From Archangium violaceum (GTDB lineage: Bacteria; Myxococcota; Myxococcia; Myxococcales; Myxococcaceae), in the NCBI RefSeq assembly GCF_016859125.1, contig NZ_CP069338.1, positions 10,605,501-10,669,500 of the forward strand: 64,000 nucleotides of DNA. Reading direction: 5' to 3'. The notes beneath the pieces were generated by a model. It saw only the letters and a program-made list of their open reading frames with translations, had not been told where the DNA came from and ran no database searches. Within the stretch, counting starts at the first letter, position 1, and each line of letters opens with the position of its first letter. This document shows positions 58,189 through 64,000 of the stretch, one piece after another. The position numbers were made by a program, and so were the translations under genes.

Positions 58189-58369
58189 GACGACTCGCAG
58201 GGGGTCTTCCCAGCGTGGCCCTCGCGCTGGGGCCCACCGCTCACGAGAACCTTGCCGTTGGGCAATCCTGTTCGCCGCGCTGGCAGCGCGCGGACGGAAC
58301 GCCTCAGCGGGGGGCGGGCTCCGCCGGTGCGCCGTTGCGGCGTGTCCATCTACCACCCACAGTCAGGCG

Positions 58370-59266
58370 TCAAGGTCCGAGTTCACGGACCATGAGGTCG
58401 AGGAATTGCCTGACGCGCGGTTCCAGCAGACGCCTGGTCGGATAAAGCGTCACAATCTTCACCTCGCCGACCTCGAGGTTCGCAAGCACCTGCGTGAGGC
58501 GGCCAGCGGCCAGATCCTCTGCAACCAGAAAGTCGGGAAGAAGCGCAATGCCCGCCCCGGAAATGGCGGCATCCCGGATGGCCTCTCCACTATCCAACCG
58601 CAGACGGCTTCGTCCGGCCGCCTTCACCCAGGCACCATCGTCGCCACGAAAGCGCCAGCTTTGCCTTCTGGTGGCACTGCTGAACACCAGGCAATCATGG
58701 TTTGCCAGCTCATCGAGCCCTCCAGGCGCGCCACGCTCGGCGATGTAGGAAGGAGACGCGCAGAGCAGCGCTCTGTATCTGGCGACGACCCGGGAGACCA
58801 GCCGCGAGTCCGGATCCGTGACACCAATCCGTACCGCCAGGTCGAATCCCTCCTCGATGATGTCCACCACGCGATCGGTGAAGCTCACTTCGACCTGAAC
58901 GTCGGGCCACGCCTGAAGATATTTCCTCAGCAGAGGAAGAATCACCAGCCGTCCGAACGCATCAGGCACGGTCAGCCGCAGGACGCCGCGCGGCGTCCCG
59001 GCTCGACTGGCCACACTGGCCTCGGCGTCGTCGATCGCCGCGAAGATCTGCAGGCCCCGGTCGTAGAACGCCCGGCCTTCGTCGGTGAGGCTCAGCGTCC
59101 TGGTGGTACGGTTCAGAAGGCGTACACCGAGCCTCTCTTCCAGACGCATCACGGCCTTGCCCGCCGCCGATCGTGTCATGCCCAACGCCTGCCCACCGGC
59201 CACGAAGCTTCCGCCGTCGACCACGGCCATGAACACGGTGATGTCATTCAGATTCGTGCGCGGCAT
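58370..59266 (-). CDS. LysR-family transcriptional regulator
   Basis: A 298-residue regulator. The N-terminal helix-turn-helix is DITVFMAVVDGGSFVAGGQALGMTRSAAGKAVMRLEERLG. The effector domain carries typical VVDIIEEGFDLAVRIG and AISGAGIALLPDFLV segments. Its target is not evident, as no divergent gene lies within 100 bases. Intact, unlike the one at 47-50 kb. Confidence 0.93.
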   Translation of the reverse strand: MPRTNLNDITVFMAVVDGGSFVAGGQALGMTRSAAGKAVMRLEERLGVRLLNRTTRTLSLTDEGRAFYDRGLQIFAAIDDAEASVASRAGTPRGVLRLTVPDAFGRLVILPLLRKYLQAWPDVQVEVSFTDRVVDIIEEGFDLAVRIGVTDPDSRLVSRVVARYRALLCASPSYIAERGAPGGLDELANHDCLVFSSATRRQSWRFRGDDGAWVKAAGRSRLRLDSGEAIRDAAISGAGIALLPDFLVAEDLAAGRLTQVLANLEVGEVKIVTLYPTRRLLEPRVRQFLDLMVRELGP

Positions 59267-59434
59267 GGGTTCGACTCGAGTGCCTGGCGCGGGCGCGCCC
59301 GGGGCAGCCCGCGAAATATACCAGCGCGCATACTGGAGGGATCAACCGCAATGCCGTTCGAGTGACGCCCCTCTCCTTCGCTCCGGCCACCGACCGTGCC
59401 CCCCCCCCCCGGGAAGCAGCCCGCGGAACCTCGC

Positions 59435-59977
59435 TCAGTGGCGGATGACTTCTTGGACGGTCCGCCCATCCGGGCCCACGCCGATGAGGAGGACGCGCTC
59501 GATGCCAAACGGCCAGGCCAGGCGCACATAGACGTGGTCGAGCTGCGAGGTCACTCCTCCCACCGTGGTCCAGGCCCGGGAGACACAGCGACCATTCTCC
59601 CGGAAGACGTCGATCTCGATCGTCCGCTCCGAGCAGGCCTGAAGCCGGATCCGGACCCGCCAACCCTCCGGGGTGTGCTCCACCTGCTGCGCGTCGATCA
59701 ACCCATAGGCGGGTGCCTCGATGCCCAGGAGGGGCTCCATCTCCGTCTCACCCTTCTCGAACATCCGCCAGTACCCATGGACGGGCTTGGGGCCGAGGGG
59801 CCGGCAGTCTTCGTCCACCCGGATGCCATAGTGCACCTGGTTCCGGTTCTCGCTCTTGGCGATGAAGAAGACGGACGGAGTCGAGCGGGCCGGGGTGGCG
59901 GAGCCGGCGTGCGCCGCGGGGGAGAGAAGTGCCAGCGCGAGGCCAAGAACAGACGACATCCAGGTCTTTGGGTGCAT
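59435..59977 (-). CDS. Secreted DUF4833 protein
   Basis: A 180-residue protein with a signal peptide (MHPKTWMSSVLGLALALLSPAAHA). The mature part matches DUF4833: VFFIAKSENRNQVHYGIRVDEDCRPLG, HGYWRMFEKGE, then a beta-rich tail with RCVSRAWTTVGGV. Function unknown. Confidence 0.85.
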   Translation of the reverse strand: MHPKTWMSSVLGLALALLSPAAHAGSATPARSTPSVFFIAKSENRNQVHYGIRVDEDCRPLGPKPVHGYWRMFEKGETEMEPLLGIEAPAYGLIDAQQVEHTPEGWRVRIRLQACSERTIEIDVFRENGRCVSRAWTTVGGVTSQLDHVYVRLAWPFGIERVLLIGVGPDGRTVQEVIRH

Positions 59978-60441
59978 GAGTCCTTGGCCCTCGACTCCAA
60001 CGGCCCGCCGGTCTTAACCGGCGGCGAGGGGGCAGTCCATTCGTTCAACGAATTGTCACATCCGCTCCTGAGCACATTGACGCTGACGTAACAGCGCATG
60101 GGGGGAAGAGAGGGCCGGTTGAGGGTGGGGGCTCGTGCGGAGGGGCCGAGGAGGGCCGCTGCCGGAATCCCTGGTTGGCCCCATGCACCCGTCCAGGTCG
60201 AGTCCGGTTCTCGTCCGAATCCAGCTTCGCGAATCCCTTGACCCCCGCCTGGCACCCTCTTGTTTCACGGACTCAACACTCCTGGCCTTCTCAACTTCCT
60301 TGATCCTGATTCGAGTCCGTCAAACTTTCTCACAAAGCCAATGGGCCACATGAGAATCGGGTGTGAATCATTTCCCTCTGGCATTCACTTCCACTCCTGT
60401 TAGCCTCTCTCCGCTCTCGTTACTGATTGGAGACCACATCC
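59978..60441. other. Intergenic region between DUF4833 and GH8 genes
   Basis: About 460 bases with divergent promoters expected. One inverted repeat, ccgccgg-tcttaa-ccggcgg (60005-60024), lies 28 bases upstream of the DUF4833 start and could be an operator. The 200 bases before the GH8 gene are clearly AT-richer than average. No gene supported. Confidence 0.45.
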
Positions 60442-61704
60442 ATGTCCATGCCTTGCTCATTGCCTTCATCATCAAGACGAACCGGTCCGTTGACGCGCCT
60501 CATTCAAGGACTTGCGTTGGCCTTCATTGGCATCGCTGGCGCCGCACATGCCCAGAATCATCCGTTCGGCAGTCATCATCAGCCCTATCACTCGTCGACC
60601 TTGAGCGTTTCGGCCGGTACGGCCGCGGCCGATAGCGCGACGTCGGACTTCTATTGGAAGTGGAAGAGCCGCTACGTAGAAGCCGGTTGTCAGCCGGACG
60701 AGTACCGCATCCGGGCCAGCACGGGAGACGGCGCCTACGTCGTGTCCGAGGGCCAGGGCTACGGCATGCTGATCGCCGTGATGATGGCCGGGGAGGACCC
60801 GCAGGCTCGAGAGATCTTCGACGGCCTGCACCGCTACAACCGCCGTCATCCCAGCCAGAACAATCCCGACCTGGTGGCCTGGGCGCAGGATTCCAACTGT
60901 CGCGACATCCTCGATCACGACTCGGCCACCGATGGAGATCTCGACATCGCCTACGCGTTGCTGCTCGCGCACAAACAGTGGGGTTCCAGCGGGTCGATCA
61001 ACTACGCGTCCGAAGCAAACCGCGTGCTCAATGCGATCGCGAAGAGCAATGTCAATCCGACCACCCGGCTGGTCAATCTCGGCGATTGGGCCATGTTGCA
61101 AGAGGATCCTGCCTATTACTATGCCACGCGCAGTTCGGACTGGATGCTCGGCCACTTCCGCGGCTTCATCGGCCACACCGGCACCGACTGGGCGAAGGTG
61201 CTGAGCGCGCATCAGACGTTGATTGAAACAATGCAGGCCCAATACGCCAGCTCGACTGGCCTGGTGCCCGACTTCGTCGTCAACACGCACACCACGCCTC
61301 GCCCGGCCCCCGCCAACTTCCTCGAGGCTCCGCACGACGGCAGGTATTCCTGGAACGCGAGCCGCGTGCCGTGGCGCCTCGGCATCGACGCCGCCATCAG
61401 TGGCGACACACGCTCGCGCAACGCGGCCAGCATGATCAGTCGTTGGATTCGCGGCAAGACCGGAGGCAGGCCGAGCAACATCCGCGCCGGCTACTACCTC
61501 GACGGCCGCCAGATCGAGCCCTACAACGACATGGTCTTCATGGCGCCGTTCGCCGTCGCGGCCACCACGGACGCCGGTGGTCAGGCGTGGCTGGACAGCC
61601 TGTGGAATCAGATCGTCTCCACCGGCCCCACCGAGGACTACTTCGGCGACACGCTCAAGATGCTGGTCATGCTGAGCGTCTCGCGGAACTGGATGACGCC
61701 GTAA
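60442..61704 (+). CDS. Secreted GH8 endoglucanase
   Basis: A 420-residue glycoside hydrolase family 8 enzyme with a signal peptide cut after AAHA (residue 37). The general acid is E103 in SEGQGYGM, and the acidic DGDLDIAYALLLAHKQWG is the second hallmark. The rest (LVNLGDWAMLQ, SRVPWRLGIDAA, FMAPFAVAA) follows cellulase/BcsZ-like members. It should cut beta-1,4-glucans outside the cell. The ATG at 60442 sits 11 bases after TGGAG. Confidence 0.93.
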   Translation: MSMPCSLPSSSRRTGPLTRLIQGLALAFIGIAGAAHAQNHPFGSHHQPYHSSTLSVSAGTAAADSATSDFYWKWKSRYVEAGCQPDEYRIRASTGDGAYVVSEGQGYGMLIAVMMAGEDPQAREIFDGLHRYNRRHPSQNNPDLVAWAQDSNCRDILDHDSATDGDLDIAYALLLAHKQWGSSGSINYASEANRVLNAIAKSNVNPTTRLVNLGDWAMLQEDPAYYYATRSSDWMLGHFRGFIGHTGTDWAKVLSAHQTLIETMQAQYASSTGLVPDFVVNTHTTPRPAPANFLEAPHDGRYSWNASRVPWRLGIDAAISGDTRSRNAASMISRWIRGKTGGRPSNIRAGYYLDGRQIEPYNDMVFMAPFAVAATTDAGGQAWLDSLWNQIVSTGPTEDYFGDTLKMLVMLSVSRNWMTP

Positions 61705-61879
61705 TCGAGCCGGGCCTTGCAACGAGGGGCACGCCTTCACGGCCTCGGACGGGAAGTATCTCGTCTCCGCCGGCCCGCTCGCCTCTTCAGGCTTGCTCTG
61801 TATGTGACTTGCCGTTCGTCCGTGGAAGCCACGATACTCATTACCCAGGGGCAATGGATAGACATAAGGAACGTCTCCA

Positions 61880-62077
61880 ATGAAGAAGATTCTTGGCGGC
61901 CTCGCGGTGGGCTTTCTTCTCGTGGGATGCGGTGGTCCGGAAGCGGATGGCGGCGAAACCAGCACGGAGCCCGTGCTCTCGGAGGTCCAGCAAGGCATTT
62001 GTGAGGGCTTCAATAACGGCGCGAACTGGTGCACCGCGGAGTGCAACGACGGCGAAAACCGCTGGTACTACGTCTGA
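61880..62077 (+). CDS. Small Cys-rich lipoprotein
   Basis: A 65-residue protein with signal peptide and lipobox (LLVGCGG), then an acidic Thr/Ser/Glu region and a short Cys core (GICEGFNNGANWCTAECNDG). AAGGAA lies eight bases before the ATG. The core is similar to the relic at 38.1 kb. It ends abruptly after WYYV, so the gene may be truncated relative to its family. Confidence 0.7.
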   Translation: MKKILGGLAVGFLLVGCGGPEADGGETSTEPVLSEVQQGICEGFNNGANWCTAECNDGENRWYYV

Positions 62078-62093
62078 AAACGCCTGTCGTCCC

Positions 62094-62130
62094 GAGGCCC
62101 GCTCCCACTCGCGAGTGTGGGGCGGGCCTC
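62094..62130 (+). terminator. Long hairpin after the Cys-rich lipoprotein
   Basis: gaggcccgc ... gcgggcctc form 9-bp arms, with an inner cccac/gtggg-type stem around cgcg, giving a near-continuous hairpin 17 bases after the stop. No T-run, so termination is likely but unproven. Confidence 0.5.
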
Positions 62131-62371
62131 GCCCATTCCGCGACCACGGGCGCCCGGGTCATGCCCGAGACATGAGCGCCCACGCGGAACAGCCGCACGT
62201 AGTCCTTGGGCAGGCAATACCTTGCGCGTCTCGCACGCCTTGGCGGATGAGGCTCCTACATCATGCCCAGATACATGCGACCCTTTCTCTCCCATACGTG
62301 CGGGAAGGGTTGGCCTCTTGGGCCTGCAAGCCAGGGGAGATATCCTGAAGCCCCTTGGAAAGGCAGGTGCC

Positions 62372-63256
62372 ATGCAACCGACCTCCACCCAGAACGATGC
62401 ACCCTCGCCGTTCGCCGTCTGTCCCGAACACCCGGAGCGTGCATCCATCGCCCCTTGCGAGCGTTGCGGTCGGTTCCTCTGTGAGGCGTGCCTCGCCTCG
62501 CGAGTGCCGCCACTCTGCACCGCGTGCGAGACCAGGACGCGTGACCCGCTGGGCATGCTCGCACAGCCCTTCTCCCCGGGTGCGTCCCTGCGCAACGGCT
62601 GGAGGCTCTTCTCCCACACCTTCCCTCAACTGGTGCCCATCGCCCTGCTCATGGGCATCCCCAGTGGTCTGATCTCCCATGCCATCGATTCGAACGGAGC
62701 CTCCCGCCTCTTCGATGTCACCATTGGGCTCATCTCCATAGGCGCCTACCTCGCGCTGATGGTGGGCGTGGCCGAGGGCACTCCGTCCAGCGTGGGCTCG
62801 GCGCTCAAGGAGGGCGTGCATGTCTGGCCCCGCCTCTTCGCCGCGCGCTTCCGCAGTGGGTTGTGGATCCTCCTCTTCACCCTGCTGCTCATCGTGCCTG
62901 GCATCATGAAGGCCCTCAGCCTCGCCGTGGCGACAGAGGCGGCCTACCGGGAGCGCCAGTCGGATGCGCTCGAAAACTCCATCCAGCTCACCACCGGGCG
63001 GCGCTGGGAACTCTTCGGTCTGTCCGTGGTCTACTACTTCATCTTCCTGGCGGTCGTGCTCGTCATCGGCCTCATGACAAACACCCTCGCCGGGCTGCAC
63101 GCCAACGCCGCGCCCCTGGCGAGCATCGTCATCGACACGAGCGTGCGACTGGCGGAGGCCTTCACCTGTGGCGTGATGCTCGCCGCCTTCTACGGACTCA
63201 AGCGCTCCCAGGGACAAGGGCTCGAGCCGCTCCCGGCCTCCTCCGCGAGGTCCTGA
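62372..63256 (+). CDS. B-box-zinc-finger membrane protein
   Basis: A 294-residue protein. The N terminus (CPEHPERASIAPCERCGRFLCEACLA, then PLCTAC) is a B-box-like zinc-binding motif common in myxobacterial membrane proteins. Five or six hydrophobic segments follow (VPIALLMGIPSGLISH, ISIGAYLALMVGVAEG, LWILLFTLLLIVPGIM, YYFIFLAVVLVIGL and others). Function unknown. Confidence 0.8.
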   Translation: MQPTSTQNDAPSPFAVCPEHPERASIAPCERCGRFLCEACLASRVPPLCTACETRTRDPLGMLAQPFSPGASLRNGWRLFSHTFPQLVPIALLMGIPSGLISHAIDSNGASRLFDVTIGLISIGAYLALMVGVAEGTPSSVGSALKEGVHVWPRLFAARFRSGLWILLFTLLLIVPGIMKALSLAVATEAAYRERQSDALENSIQLTTGRRWELFGLSVVYYFIFLAVVLVIGLMTNTLAGLHANAAPLASIVIDTSVRLAEAFTCGVMLAAFYGLKRSQGQGLEPLPASSARS

Positions 63257-63579
63257 CCACCGCCCAGCATATGGCCCCGCGACCGCCGCGCTCCGGAACG
63301 ACCCACAGGTAGAGGGAGCTCCCGTTCGTCTCGACGGAGGACGCATCGAAGGAGCCAGCCCGCGGACTCGCCCGCCTGCTGAAGAAGGAGCAGCTCGGCC
63401 GGGGGCAGCTCGAGCCGCACTGGCCCCCCAGCGCAAGAGCCACCCCAGCGCGCGTGGTGCCCAGCCCCTGGGGCCCAGGCAGCGAGTCTACTGCCGTGCC
63501 CTGGAGTCTTCCCCGTTCGCCTGGGTAGCTTGAGGGGCGCTCCGCACGAACGCGGGCCCCCAACAAGCAGGTCTACTCC
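63257..63579. other. Gene-poor stretch before the aldo/keto reductase relic
   Basis: About 320 bases without a supported gene. A minus-strand frame gives a short protein-like stretch (RAGSFDASSVETNGSSLYLWVV), possibly a relic of a surface protein. Too little for a call. Confidence 0.3.
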
Positions 63580-64000
63580 ATGGAATTCAGACAACTCGGC
63601 GCTTCGGGGGACGTTCGGAGGCAGCAACGAGTTCTTCAAGGGCTTTGGCAGCAGCGACGTGAAGGAGGCCACCCGGCTCGTCGACATCTCACTCGACTCC
63701 GGACTGAACATGTTCGACTCGGCCGACGTGTACTCGGGCGGAATGGCCGAGGAGATCCTCGGCCAGTCGATCAAGGGCCGCCGTGAGCGGGTGCTCATCT
63801 CCACCAAGGCCACCCTCCGCGCGGGCTCCGTCCCAACGACGCGGGCTCGTCGCGCTACCACCTGATCCGCGCGGTCGAGGGGAGCCTGCGCCGCCTGGGC
63901 ACCGACTACATCGAAGATCCGCCGCGGCCAGCCCCTGCCCGAGGGCACCCGGCTCCAGAACTCCCAGACGGCCGCGGGCGGCCCCGAGATCCCCGAGGAG
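63580..64000 (+). pseudogene. Aldo/keto reductase, decayed and cut by the window end
   Basis: It starts MEFRQLGASG as AKR enzymes do. A change of frame then leads into GGSNEFFKGFGSSDVKEATRLVDISLDSGLNMFDSADVYSGG with the family Asp and Tyr. A further shift gives [23 protein letters not shown], and a third frame jumps straight to [14 protein letters not shown], which belongs near the C terminus. So there are at least two frameshifts and a large internal deletion of the middle of the barrel. It is not functional. The 3' end is outside the window. Confidence 0.8.

Overview
The window reads as a chromosomal segment of a high-GC predatory myxobacterium (Myxococcota, probably Cystobacterineae such as Archangium, Cystobacter or relatives). 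This is inferred from the very GC-rich coding DNA, the many two-component proteins without output domains, an AgmX/PglI-type lipoprotein, a globin-coupled kinase, HD-GYP and NtrC regulators, small Cys-rich lipoproteins and secreted hydrolases. No rRNA, tRNA or CRISPR array was seen. 

Layout. 0-10.2 kb: housekeeping genes, with a ClpX-type zinc-finger ATPase, the E2 and E3 subunits of a 2-oxoacid dehydrogenase around lipoyl synthase, a DUF72 protein, two envelope proteins and an RNase II/R-type exonuclease. 10.2-11.4 kb: decayed and frameshifted coding DNA. 11.4-18.8 kb: a complete, translationally coupled minus-strand histidine operon (hisG-D-C-H-A-B-F-N-IE), preceded by a 29-codon His-rich leader peptide and an intrinsic terminator, which is a transcription attenuator. 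19-32 kb: an HD-GYP regulator, moaA, thiC under a TPP riboswitch, a CBS/universal-stress/OsmC group, an NtrC-type regulator and a three-gene signalling operon (protoglobin kinase, double receiver, receiver-kinase). 

32-53 kb is accessory. It holds a divergent pair, a zinc-ribbon protein with a ureohydrolase-like metal site and an ADP-ribosyltransferase-like protein, sharing two palindromic operator-like sites. Further on are a PL14-type polysaccharide lyase and an AHL-lactonase-like protein. Then comes the most interesting locus (40.55-44.15 kb): a 51-codon six-cysteine peptide followed by MauE-like, thioredoxin-like, ABC-transporter and S26 signal-peptidase genes, the last four overlapping. 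I read it as a dedicated system for making, oxidising, exporting and cleaving a disulfide-rich mini-protein. 

At 47.4-52.7 kb a divergent LysR regulator/class IV aminotransferase pair has been broken by two different insertion sequences, one in each gene. Both elements can be delimited to the base with target duplications, and both transposases need a -1 frameshift at a GGGG run. Next is a 1462-codon SF1 helicase with a C-terminal nuclease-like domain (probable defence protein). The window ends with a second LysR regulator, a DUF4833 protein, a GH8 endoglucanase, a small Cys-rich lipoprotein, a zinc-finger membrane protein and a decayed aldo/keto reductase cut by the window edge.
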